Of a stretch of 64,000 nt of DNA, positions 26,227 through 34,647 are shown piece by piece. The stretch covers positions 124,001 through 188,000 of the forward strand of contig CALUEU010000002.1 of assembly GCA_944319735.1 (NCBI GenBank), in the 5' to 3' direction. The stretch is from an uncultured Methanomassiliicoccus sp. Its GTDB lineage: Archaea; Thermoplasmatota; Thermoplasmata; Methanomassiliicoccales; Methanomassiliicoccaceae. Position 1 is the first letter of the stretch. Every line of letters begins with the position of its first letter. The notes beneath the pieces are model-generated. The model did no database searches, was not told the DNA's origin, and saw only the letters and a list, made by a program, of their open reading frames with translations. A program made the translations under genes and the position numbers.

Positions 26227-26504
26227 GTTTAGTATTTATGACTATGTTCTAATTCACATAATAGATTAGTATGGCGATTGTCAAATAGTAAAAACTAACA
26301 GATATACTAATATAAAGTTGCAACAATCTAATTTATGAAATTTACAGCATCAAACAATCTTATGTTGTACAGGAGGTAGGAGAGTAATAAACAAAAATTA
26401 AAAAATTTGACATTCTTGAGAATGTCCAGTAAAATTAGATGAGCATTGAAAGATGATCCGGAATTATGAGGTCGCCACTTTTCTGAAAACGAGGAGGGCT
26501 TAAC

Positions 26505-26891
26505 ATGCAAAAAAGCATAAAATCAATGATTATGCCAGAACCAGTGTTTCCACGAGGAAACATTCCCTTAGCAAATAAGCAAATGAGCTATGGCGAAAAA
26601 ATACTAATTATATTTTTTTCTGTTATTTGCATAGGAGTAATATACCTCATAATAGTAGAAGAGAAAGATATAGAAGGAACTATCTTTGGCATAATTTCAA
26701 CTATTGTATTGGTAGTTATTGGTTTGACTTGGGGATTAACCGCTGTCAAAATAGAAAAGATCTCAGAATCAAAGAGAGAAGCTGAAGCTGAACATTTTTA
26801 CTATAAAGCAAGAATGTACGGAGCAATTACTACTACATTAGGCATGCTAATGATTGTAGGATTATTTCTTTCATTAGTAGGGATCGTTTAA
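26505..26891 (+). CDS. Family A small membrane protein (A3)
   Basis: A diverged member of 128 aa with a strong Shine-Dalgarno (GAGGAGG). The entry IPLANKQMSYGEK corresponds to PLATKQRN of A2. The helices at about 30-50, 59-80 and 103-125 and the TAVKIEKISESK segment correspond to NAYDIEKAL. A family C gene follows 160 nt downstream on the same strand, giving an A-C pair. The function is unknown. Confidence 0.7.
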   Translation: MQKSIKSMIMPEPVFPRGNIPLANKQMSYGEKILIIFFSVICIGVIYLIIVEEKDIEGTIFGIISTIVLVVIGLTWGLTAVKIEKISESKREAEAEHFYYKARMYGAITTTLGMLMIVGLFLSLVGIV

Positions 26892-27053
26892 AAAAGGACC
26901 TGATGGCATCCATAAGGCTTAAATACAGTTAAAATTACAGAAAAAGTTGCCAACGCTACAAGAGGCATGTATGGCCTAGCAGTACGAACTGTTAAAGGGT
27001 CATTTGCACATGGATTCGGGTGATGGTCATTTAATATTTATAATGTGATATAT

Positions 27054-27761
27054 ATGAATAAAGATACGGCTAAAGCGTGCACTGTAGCGGGGATAATGCT
27101 AATCGTCTTACTATCGCTAGCGATTCCATATGTAAATGGTGTATATGTTATAATATTAATTTCAAATATTATCTGTTTTGCAATACCATTTATAGTCATA
27201 GGAATAGCTGGGTTGTATGAAAATAAAGATAATAAAAACAACGAAAAACACGTAAAGGAACGTGCTGCGGCAACTATGTTTTCAGTAATACCAGGTCTTG
27301 GTCATGTATACTTGAAACGATATGTAAAAGGTATTTTTTATATGGTTTTATTTCTAATATTTGTAGCAATATTTACAATAGGAATTATTTTGTATTCAGA
27401 CGATTACTATTATGAATATACCAATGCCGCAACAGTATCTTACACATATGGATTGATCATGGCATTTTTTATCTGGATATGGTCATACATAGATATTGCT
27501 AGCATCTGCAATGATAATGCCTTGCCTTATATAGAAGAAAGTTTAGAAATAAGATGCAAAAGAACAGATTTAGCCACATCCATCTTATTTATGATTACAT
27601 CAGTATTGTTGATTGCTGCTTCTGTGATTATGATGAATTTTGATGTTACAATTAGTAATTTACTCAACATTATTGTGATAGTGTTATCAATAATACTATT
27701 GATTCCCATATCCTATAAATATCTGAAAGATGCTAAATTAAAAAATGATCTCATGAAATGA
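27054..27761 (+). CDS. Family C multi-helix membrane protein with PGLGH motif (C1)
   Basis: The 235-aa protein starts at ATG 27054, chosen because all three family C proteins then begin M-x-(K/R)-(D/T)-x-AK. Two helices (about 8-28 and 33-55), a charged stretch (ENKDNKNNEKHVKERAA), then VIPGLGHVYLKRYVKGI leading into further helices. The G-L-G-H-x-Y-x-x-x-x-x-K-G-I pattern resembles the P-G-x-G-x-x-Y-x-G turn of TM2-type proteins. The later WIWSYIDIASICND is shared by the family. It pairs with A3. The function is unknown. Confidence 0.7.
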   Translation: MNKDTAKACTVAGIMLIVLLSLAIPYVNGVYVIILISNIICFAIPFIVIGIAGLYENKDNKNNEKHVKERAAATMFSVIPGLGHVYLKRYVKGIFYMVLFLIFVAIFTIGIILYSDDYYYEYTNAATVSYTYGLIMAFFIWIWSYIDIASICNDNALPYIEESLEIRCKRTDLATSILFMITSVLLIAASVIMMNFDVTISNLLNIIVIVLSIILLIPISYKYLKDAKLKNDLMK

Positions 27762-27847
27762 CAAATATTTGATATAATTAACTACTAGTTTCTGGTTGGA
27801 CCTGCACAGAATGGACATTATACAAACAACAGGGCCCTTCAGATTCT

Positions 27848-28190
27848 ATGCTTCCACAATTCAAATACCCACTAACGACAAAGCAAAGAAATATCGGGGT
27901 TGCATTGATTGCAGCAATAGGCACAATCACTGTTGTATGTGTAGCATATCTGGAAGTTATGTATGAGATGACGCTCGAATTGTATATCACCACAATAATT
28001 AGTGGGCTATGCAGCATTGTAACAGGAATTATCGTACTGATGAATGCATATGATATCGAAAAAGCACTTGATAACAATAAATCTGAATTTGAGACCATAG
28101 CAACATATAGAAAGGAAGAATATGTGGAAATGGCCTATTTGCGTTATCATTGATATTATAATTACAGTGGCACACTACATCTTCCACTGA
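27848..28190 (+). pseudogene. Frameshifted family A member (A4)
   Basis: Residues 1-80 match A2 closely (LPQFKYPLTTKQRNI, YLEVMYEMTLELY, NAYDIEKALDNNKSE). Helix 3 survives only across two frame changes: C-G-N-G-L-F-A-L-S-L in one frame and I-I-T-V-A-H-Y in another, against YGIGLLALSLVIVLTMTYYY of A2. The shift near 28120 truncates the ORF at 101 aa (stop 28153). No Shine-Dalgarno is seen, and coding similarity extends upstream of the ATG (G-P-S-D-S). Probably a recent pseudogene. Confidence 0.65.
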
Positions 28191-28256
28191 ACTAAATTAG
28201 ATGATAGAGAAAAGTCTTCAAGAAATATGTTTGATTAATAAGAGGTACATTAATAC

Positions 28257-28927
28257 ATGTCCAGAACTACAGCAAAACTATACTTATATTTTGGATTGAT
28301 ATTCTCCATCATCTGTGCAATATCTATCGTATTTTTTCATAAAGAATATTCAGTAATTGTACCTGTAGTTTTTCTAATCTGCGTCTCAATGCCGTTAACA
28401 TTTGCTGGATATTTTGGGATGAAAAAAGACGGTTGTGATGAGGAGACAAAAAAGAAAGAGACGCTGCTATGATTTTATCATTTATACCTGGACTAGGCCA
28501 TAAATATATGGACGAGTCCAAAAAAGGTATCCCACATTTTATATTATTTATACTATCAATAATTCTAATGGTATTATTTGCAATGATGGTTATTGGCATA
28601 ATAGAAAAAACACCAGAAGAAGCATCTGTCTACCTCCTTTATGGATTGATATTGTTATTATTCGCATGGATGTGGTCTGCAATAGATGTAAATGACTTAT
28701 GCAATAAATCTGATTTACCGTATGAGAATGGATTTTTTGAGATGAAGTTAAGTAATTCTAACATTGGAATGTTAGTCACATCCATTGTGTTTTACATTAT
28801 TGGATTAATAACCTCATTATTTATGTTAAGTGAAGGATGGATTGGCATTGAAGTCTTTTCAATAGTAGTTGTTGTATCCATGTTAGCTCCATTGTATTCA
28901 ATTTATAGATATATCATAAAAAAATAG
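28257..28927 (+). CDS. Family C membrane protein split at an A-AAA-AAG slippery site (C2)
   Basis: Frame 1 (28257-28472, 71 aa) matches the N-terminus of C1 and C3. The rest of the protein is in the -1 frame and ends in TAG-TGA at 28925-28930. The join is at A AAA AAG, 28448-28454, in the phase required for a -1 shift. After slippage the protein reads KKERDAAMILSFIPGLGHKY, matching KEKEREAAMALSLLPGLGHKY of C3. The full product is about 223 aa, against 227-235 for its paralogues. The alternatives are a one-base deletion in the A run, or reinitiation at the ATG (28469) that overlaps the frame-1 stop as ATGA. GAGG precedes the first ATG. Confidence 0.65.
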
Positions 28928-29010
28928 TGATTTCCAATAAAACTGTGACGTCATCTCAAAAGTTATAAAATTTACAAACACCCTATAGAAAATGTGTGGA
29001 GGAATGCAAT

Positions 29011-29352
29011 ATGTTAAATGACGGGATTCTAACAGATCCTTATGCAATAAAAACAAAGCATTTGTATGATTTTGCTTTGTGGGTAGTAGGCATTTCTGCT
29101 GCAATAATTTGTGTAATTTTAATGTATTGTGAAAGAGGCGATATAGGCATAATAGTATTTTTCATAATGGTGGTGCTTGCACTAATTATCGGCGCAGTTG
29201 GAATAAAAAAAGCATTGAAGATGCAGTATAAAGCAGAGGAGATTTCTAAACCGGTTCTTAGTGAAAAAAGTAAGAAAAGGAATAAATTCCTTTACGGGTT
29301 AGTATTGATTTACATAGTAACTCTGATATGTATGGCGGTATACATGTTGTAA
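29011..29352 (+). CDS. Family A small membrane protein (A5)
   Basis: 113 aa from ATG 29011, with GGAGG 8 nt upstream; an in-frame GTG at 28996 lies within that site. It has the three-helix plan (about 21-40, 47-65 and 92-112), DPYAIKTKHLYDF before helix 1 and GIKKALKMQYKAEEI after helix 2, so it is the most diverged family A copy. It lies 84 nt after C2 and 137 nt before A6. The function is unknown. Confidence 0.65.
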   Translation: MLNDGILTDPYAIKTKHLYDFALWVVGISAAIICVILMYCERGDIGIIVFFIMVVLALIIGAVGIKKALKMQYKAEEISKPVLSEKSKKRNKFLYGLVLIYIVTLICMAVYML

Positions 29353-29488
29353 TATAATGATATAAATCTTATTTTAAAATAAGTGTATGTGAACATTCAA
29401 TGAGAGTGTAAGTTATATTAATTGTGTAAATTTTTATATGGGCATGTCTGATTGTGTTAGATGTTGAAAAAGAAGTAGTGAGGAAGCT

Positions 29489-29842
29489 ATGATAGATATT
29501 CCAGGCTATACTGAATATGACAATTTGGTGGCAAAAAAACAAGGATTTTTTTCATTTTGCATCATGACTGTCATATTTGTAACACTCATCTGTTGCATTA
29601 TCTATCTTGCAGTAGTTAAAGAAAAAGAATTGGAATTGTATCTTGTAGGGATAATCGCATTGATTTGCATGATCATTACAGGATATGTTAGTTTATCTAA
29701 TGCAAGTAAGATACAAAAATTATCTGAGGCTGGTAAAAATTCTAATGAATTGATACATGTTGAGCGTGAAAGTCGCAGAAATGGATATATTATGACCATA
29801 ATATCGATTGTGATTGTATTAACAATCACATACACAATATAA
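29489..29842 (+). CDS. Family A small membrane protein (A6)
   Basis: 117 aa with GAGG before the ATG. It aligns with A2 throughout: DNLVAKKQGFFSF for PLATKQRNIAF, IYLAVVKEKELELYLVGI for VYLEVMYEKTFELWMVTI, and LSNASKIQKLSEAG for GINAYDIEKALDDN. Helix 3 is at about 96-115. It is followed after 52 nt by B2 on the same strand, the same A-then-B order as A1 and B1. Confidence 0.7.
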   Translation: MIDIPGYTEYDNLVAKKQGFFSFCIMTVIFVTLICCIIYLAVVKEKELELYLVGIIALICMIITGYVSLSNASKIQKLSEAGKNSNELIHVERESRRNGYIMTIISIVIVLTITYTI

Positions 29843-29894
29843 TTAAGTGTAACAATCTATCAATATCACTTTTTTCTTTTAGGGATGAGCTGTC

Positions 29895-30494
29895 TTGATT
29901 TCAGATCTAGATAAAATATGGATCAAACTTACCATTCCGATAACTGTTATTGTAGCAGTATCATATCTAGTGTACGATGAAGAAGGAATGCTTATTGCAG
30001 CTGCTGTGCTTTTATCAATATTTGTTGGCATCTCAGCATATTTCTTAGTTGAAACATTTATCCCACCAAGAAAGGCTATCATAAAATTGACTGATGGAAA
30101 CTGTAAAGTTCATATTGAGTGTTCAGAATTTTATATAAATCGTAAACCCCTATTGGTAACTATTAATGAAAAAGAGATTATTGCTACGTTATTTAGGGGA
30201 TCAAAAATAACATTAAATCTATCACACAATGACAGAGTATGTTTTCTATACAATAACAATGTGAGATCATCATCCTATGATGTGGAAAATGACATGAGAT
30301 TGTATGTTTGGATAGAGCCATTGGCTACAGTTCAAATACAAGTTGAAAAATTTTATACCACCCCATCAAAAAACTCAGCATACAATATTTACAAAAAAAC
30401 AAATCAGTTTGTTAGAAAAATCACAATTCCAATAATAATTTTTGGAATAGTAGCAATTACTATGATGTTATGGCATGCAAATATATTCCAGTAG
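29895..30494 (+). CDS. Family B membrane protein with a soluble beta-rich domain (B2)
   Basis: A 199-aa paralogue of B1 with the same plan: two N-terminal helices (about 10-27 and 34-54), a polar domain of about 110 aa, and a C-terminal helix (about 172-195). The start is TTG; AGGGATGAG lies 8-14 nt upstream. It ends in TAG, and reading through would add about 18 residues before a TAA. A long hairpin follows directly. The function is unknown. Confidence 0.65.
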   Translation: MISDLDKIWIKLTIPITVIVAVSYLVYDEEGMLIAAAVLLSIFVGISAYFLVETFIPPRKAIIKLTDGNCKVHIECSEFYINRKPLLVTINEKEIIATLFRGSKITLNLSHNDRVCFLYNNNVRSSSYDVENDMRLYVWIEPLATVQIQVEKFYTTPSKNSAYNIYKKTNQFVRKITIPIIIFGIVAITMMLWHANIFQ

Positions 30495-30547
30495 TTTGAA
30501 ATGAGAATAAGTTACACTTTACATGTGATAAAAATCTCATGTTTCAA
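30492..30547 (+). terminator. Long hairpin after B2
   Basis: GTTTGAAATGAGA (30492-30504) pairs with TCTCATGTTTCAAAC (30533-30547) with a two-base bulge. It begins at the stop codon of B2 and may be a terminator or an mRNA-end stabiliser. No strong T run follows. From 30548 to 31032, nearly 500 bp, I see only AT-rich sequence without a gene. Confidence 0.45.
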
Positions 30548-31032
30548 ACCTCATTTTTAAGATAACGAATCCAAAAAAAGTTAGAATAAAGCACATATGT
30601 GGCATTCTACCCATATAAATGAAAGAATCAATCGATTGAAATCTGTTTGATGATATTGAGCCTTATTTTTTTACAATCTTGTCATCGCTTACAACAATAG
30701 TGTGCAAAGTTAGATCGATGTAAATTTTTAAAGAATTTTATTGGTAAAAAATAGCAGAAAAAATATATGTTAAGGATCCCATATAAGAGCAGATACTAAG
30801 CATGAAGAGTTGACGAGTACAGAAATGGTAAACAATTGCGTTTGGTAGACATCTTCTGTTGCTCTTAGTTATTCGTTGATGTTGCATCTAACAAATAGTT
30901 AAAACTGCACAAGAGTCACTAAAACATGGCTGTAGATGTGTAGTAGCATCCAAGGGGCCATAAGATTAGTAATAAAATAAGATCGTCCAAGCGATGTGAT
31001 CAAAAAAAGGATTAGAAGCATTTGTGATGGAT

Positions 31033-31716
31033 ATGGGCAAAGATTCGGCCAAATCATATGCAGTAATTGGGGCAATAATGCTCACATTATGTTGTATTGC
31101 TTTAATTTTCTTTAGTGAGTTACCAGGAGTTAAATTATCCGTAGGAAGCTTCGCTTTTGCCTCACTTGTAATATGTGGTGTAGGAATATACAATCTTAAA
31201 AACATAAACATCTATGAAGATGAAGAGAAGAATAAAGAAAAAGAACGTGAAGCCGCTATGGCTTTATCTCTATTACCTGGATTAGGTCACAAATATCTTA
31301 CTGGGAAACTTAAGATAATTCATACTATCGTGTTTACTATCAGCCTTATACTTATAATAGCTGGAATACTAATAATATCTGAGATCATAAATATTGAAGA
31401 GGGTGTGGGATGGATTTTACTTGTATATGGACTAGTTATTTTCTTTTTTTCATGGTCATGGTCTGCACTAGAAGTAAATGACATATGTAATAATATGAAT
31501 CTCCAAAACATTAATGGAATATTCTCAATGAGCTGGAATAAAACGGAATCGGGCTTAAGTATTTTATTCATTGTAACATTTATAATACTTGCAGGAATGT
31601 CAATCGCATGGGGTTATTTCTACCCACAATATTTCTATGCAGCGGCGATTGCGACACTAGCATCAGCTCTACTTCTAGTATGGTTAATTATCAATAAAAT
31701 AAGAAAAAATAAATAG
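31033..31716 (+). CDS. Family C multi-helix membrane protein with PGLGH motif (C3)
   Basis: 227 aa from ATG 31033, the position matching C1 (MGKDSAKSYAVIG). Layout: two helices, a charged linker EDEEKNKEKEREAAMA, then LLPGLGHKYLTGKLKII, further helices with WSWSALEVNDICNNMN, and a basic tail (KIRKNK). It ends in TAG. It is intact, and it is the best reference for the frame of C2. It is the last gene of the island before the convergent urease cluster. Confidence 0.7.
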   Translation: MGKDSAKSYAVIGAIMLTLCCIALIFFSELPGVKLSVGSFAFASLVICGVGIYNLKNINIYEDEEKNKEKEREAAMALSLLPGLGHKYLTGKLKIIHTIVFTISLILIIAGILIISEIINIEEGVGWILLVYGLVIFFFSWSWSALEVNDICNNMNLQNINGIFSMSWNKTESGLSILFIVTFIILAGMSIAWGYFYPQYFYAAAIATLASALLLVWLIINKIRKNK

Positions 31717-31961
31717 CATTGTGTTAAACTTTGATGAAATATACTGTATGGAAATGAGCCTAATTTTTAAAAAATTAAACTTTCATCCTACTTTTTAATG
31801 ACGATGTGCCGACCATGCATCATCTTACCTACCTACACGTAGTAAGTGTATCTTTTTTGCACGTAACAAAAGATCAACATGAGTGTTCACTCTTGCGCCT
31901 CTTCCACTGCTACTAATCTTGAATCATTGATATTAGAAAAATGTCTAAAAAGTTTACAGCA

Positions 31962-32852
31962 TCAGAATCTAAACCGACCATACTGCATTCTTAAGTTCGG
32001 AGTTTCCTGGCCAGTTTCAGCTTTTCTGAATGCATTCCACAAACTCAGCTGGAAATCTTTCAGATCATCGATGTCATCAGAAAGAGCCTTAGCAATCAGT
32101 CCACACCCATAAGGAAGTTCACTGATGCCTCCATGTACGCAGCAGAAATCCAGATTGTCTTTAGAGTCCAGTATTGATGTTGAAATAATATATGCAGTAA
32201 GATAGTAATTCATGCTACCGAATAAAGTTTCAGAACGTTCTTTATCTTCAGATGTCCACAGCAGATTGTCAATGGCTACAGTTTTTCCATCCTGTATGAT
32301 CTTTGTACGGGAAGAGTATGCATCAAAATCCCATGATTCTCCTCTGGCGATCCTTCCGGGACAGAATATTTCAGAATAAAACAACGCTGCATCGCCTTCC
32401 AGATTAAATGTCACATCCTGATGCCATCTTGACCTGGCAAACGCAATATTCTCTTTAGGAATGTATTCTAAACGGCTTCCACTGCCTAAAGAGATATTTG
32501 TTATCCTGCTGCCATAGTTGCTGTCCATCCTGTAAATTTTAGTTGCCGCGTTGTCTGTAATGAAAGCTTCAGCACCCTCATCCAGCCTGATATCATATGT
32601 GTATCTGTCTCCTTCAATTATACCGGCTGTAGGATTAACAAATATCACGTAAGGCATGCCGGGGCGCAGTTCATCGTAGTATAACGCATGAAGTACCTTT
32701 GCAGGAGTGACGTTGTAGTTTCTAGACAGATATGTCTTTTCACCGCTTTTTGTAAAACAGAGATCTGCTACGGCATTTTTGCCGGCAGATCCTACTGGAA
32801 GTACGCATTCTTCAAGAGCATATGAATCAAAGCATTGCGGAAGATCGTTCAA
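31962..32852 (-). CDS. ureD: Urease accessory protein UreD
   Basis: UreD (UreH) binds apo-urease and, with UreF and UreG, forms the activation complex that delivers nickel. The 296-aa protein has the family pattern: PYVIFVNPTAGIIEGDRYTYDI, ATKIYRMD, EYIPKENIAFARSRWHQ and EIFCPGRIARGE (short parts of each suffice). The start is TTG, overlapping the ureG stop as TTGA, with AAGGGG shortly upstream. It is the last gene of the operon, so the order is ureA-B-C-E-F-G-D. Confidence 0.9.
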   Translation of the reverse strand: MNDLPQCFDSYALEECVLPVGSAGKNAVADLCFTKSGEKTYLSRNYNVTPAKVLHALYYDELRPGMPYVIFVNPTAGIIEGDRYTYDIRLDEGAEAFITDNAATKIYRMDSNYGSRITNISLGSGSRLEYIPKENIAFARSRWHQDVTFNLEGDAALFYSEIFCPGRIARGESWDFDAYSSRTKIIQDGKTVAIDNLLWTSEDKERSETLFGSMNYYLTAYIISTSILDSKDNLDFCCVHGGISELPYGCGLIAKALSDDIDDLKDFQLSLWNAFRKAETGQETPNLRMQYGRFRF

Positions 32853-33490
32853 ATGTACAACCCCTTCTCTTTGATGTATGAAACAATCTCGTCAATGCCG
32901 TTGTCTTCTTTCAGAGAAACGAAAACTGTCGGTTTGTCAGGTCTGATCTTTGCGGCATCTTCTTTCATAATCTGCAGGTTGGCAGTGCTTATTTCTGATT
33001 CGGGGATAGTAGTTTCAACGTATGGGGACAGATCAATCTTATTAATCAAAAGAAGATCAGATTTTAAAATTCCCAGACCGCCTTTTCTTACAGTTTTGTC
33101 ACCGCTTGCCACATCAATCATATAGATAAACATGTCAGCCAGTTTGTTGCTGAACGTCAGGGTAACATTATCGCCTCCAGATTCTATGAGTATGACGTCA
33201 AGATCATTTTCATTCTCCAGCCTGTTTACTGCTTCCAAATTCATAGAAGGATCGTCTCTCACTGCGGTATGAGGACAGAGGCCGGTTTCTATGCCAATAA
33301 TCTCATCTGGAGAAATGACACCGTCAAGTTTGATAGACATACGTCTGGCGTCTTCCTTTGAATAAATATCATTTGTTACAATTCCAACATTTAATCCTTC
33401 ATTTTTAAGCCTGGGTGCCAGTTTTTCAATAAGTTCTGTTTTTCCGCACCCGATCGGACCCCCGATTCCCACTCTAAGCGTTCTAGACAT
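32849..33490 (-). CDS. ureG: Urease accessory GTPase UreG
   Basis: A SIMIBI GTPase that carries nickel to urease. P-loop GIGGPIGCGKTELIEKL, the metal-binding C-P-H motif within GLCPHTAVRDDPS, Walker B LIESGGDN, and the nucleotide-specificity NKID are all seen. The 213-aa length is normal. GGTGAAAAT precedes the ATG. It overlaps ureD by four bases. Confidence 0.95.
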   Translation of the reverse strand: MSRTLRVGIGGPIGCGKTELIEKLAPRLKNEGLNVGIVTNDIYSKEDARRMSIKLDGVISPDEIIGIETGLCPHTAVRDDPSMNLEAVNRLENENDLDVILIESGGDNVTLTFSNKLADMFIYMIDVASGDKTVRKGGLGILKSDLLLINKIDLSPYVETTIPESEISTANLQIMKEDAAKIRPDKPTVFVSLKEDNGIDEIVSYIKEKGLYI

Positions 33491-33500
33491 TAATTTTCAC

Positions 33501-34163
33501 CTAACTCATAAACATCCTGTTGTTGCTGCACTCATGTCTCATAGACTCGATGTCAGCTAATGGAAATGATTGATACTCTTCACCAAAAGGTGGCGGAGTC
33601 GGTACACTGCCAATAACACTCTGGACTGCATCCTGTGCTGCCAGATAGTCAATCTCGCCCATTCTGACCATCGCAGCAGCTATTTCCATTAAATTCACAT
33701 ACAATAATGAAATTTCACCTGAGGCACCTATTTCCAGCTCATTTGATAAAACTGCTAACACAACTGGGTATGTACCAGGAGACTTGTGATCTCCGACATA
33801 ATTGCGGAATTTAGAGCCAATTTCAGAACTGCCGGTCATTTTCAGCAGATTGTTTCCTATCTTCACTGAAGACTCTCTGCTTTCCTTAGCAAGCTTCGAT
33901 ACATAACATACATGATCTGCATTCACCAGCCTTTCAAAATCGTCAGACTCAACAGCCTCCAGAGATTCCCTGAATACAGGCACTTCCAGAGACGACCATA
34001 TATTATTTACATAGGCTTCCAGAACAGATACTAAATTTTCATTGTTAACAAGCCGATCAGCAACAAACTGCTCTATTCCCTGAGACGTCGTGAAGGACCC
34101 GATAGGAAAAAATGAGTCTGATATGCGCATCAGATTCATCAGAGACTCAGTGCGAATGTTCAT
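33501..34163 (-). CDS. ureF: Urease accessory protein UreF
   Basis: UreF is the helical adaptor between UreG and UreD-urease. The 220-aa protein begins with LMRISDSFFPIGSFTTSQGIE, as in the family (SDSxxPxGxFxxSxGLE). GAGGAGAAGAAC directly before the ATG supports this start, which overlaps the ureE end by 17 nt. It stops with TAG. The six codons after it include a second TAG in frame, so readthrough would not yield a meaningful extension. Confidence 0.9.
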   Translation of the reverse strand: MNIRTESLMNLMRISDSFFPIGSFTTSQGIEQFVADRLVNNENLVSVLEAYVNNIWSSLEVPVFRESLEAVESDDFERLVNADHVCYVSKLAKESRESSVKIGNNLLKMTGSSEIGSKFRNYVGDHKSPGTYPVVLAVLSNELEIGASGEISLLYVNLMEIAAAMVRMGEIDYLAAQDAVQSVIGSVPTPPPFGEEYQSFPLADIESMRHECSNNRMFMS

Positions 34164-34602
34164 GTTCTTCTCCTCTGAAGTATCCAGAACCTGATGTTAT
34201 CGACTTCTGGATAATCTGTGTCTCAACATTCAGACCAGTGTGTTCAATGAAATGTTCCAGTTTGGTTCTTGGAAGATCCAGCGGTATGTAGGCTTCATCT
34301 CCGTCAATCAAGACTTCCATATGCCTTCCGCCCATCATATACCCCAGGCGCAGTGCGCTTCCCAGATCTTTTGAGTCTCCGATAAGGCTTATTTTCAGAA
34401 CGTCTTCAGGATTAATTTCAATTTTGTAGTATTTACCGTCAGACGAGGGGCCGAAAACATCTCCGCTTTTGATTTCCTCACCGCGTGGAAGATCAATTAC
34501 AATATCACCTTCTCTTACTCTCCCCTTTGATGCATCGGACCTGTTTATCTTTAAAACTTCAGTATTTCCATTGAATTCAGATTTTGATTCAAATTTTTCC
34601 AT
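34147..34602 (-). CDS. ureE: Urease accessory nickel chaperone UreE
   Basis: UreE binds nickel and hands it to UreG. The 151-aa protein has the N-terminal beta domain (EGDIVIDLPRGEEIKSGDVF), the C-terminal ferredoxin-like domain with the metal histidine in YMMGGRHMEVL, and a very short histidine tail, EHEHSH. I start at ATG 34602, directly preceded by GGTGGGG. A GTG at 34611 is also in frame. It overlaps ureF. Confidence 0.9.
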   Translation of the reverse strand: MEKFESKSEFNGNTEVLKINRSDASKGRVREGDIVIDLPRGEEIKSGDVFGPSSDGKYYKIEINPEDVLKISLIGDSKDLGSALRLGYMMGGRHMEVLIDGDEAYIPLDLPRTKLEHFIEHTGLNVETQIIQKSITSGSGYFRGEEHEHSH

Positions 34603-34647
34603 ATTCCCCACCTTTTTTGAAGTTTGGGGGTGGTTGAAAACTTCTCT

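Noticed and set aside
31879-32112. 77-aa forward ORF at the ureD end
   Set aside because: It is the shadow of ureD, and no independent evidence supports it.
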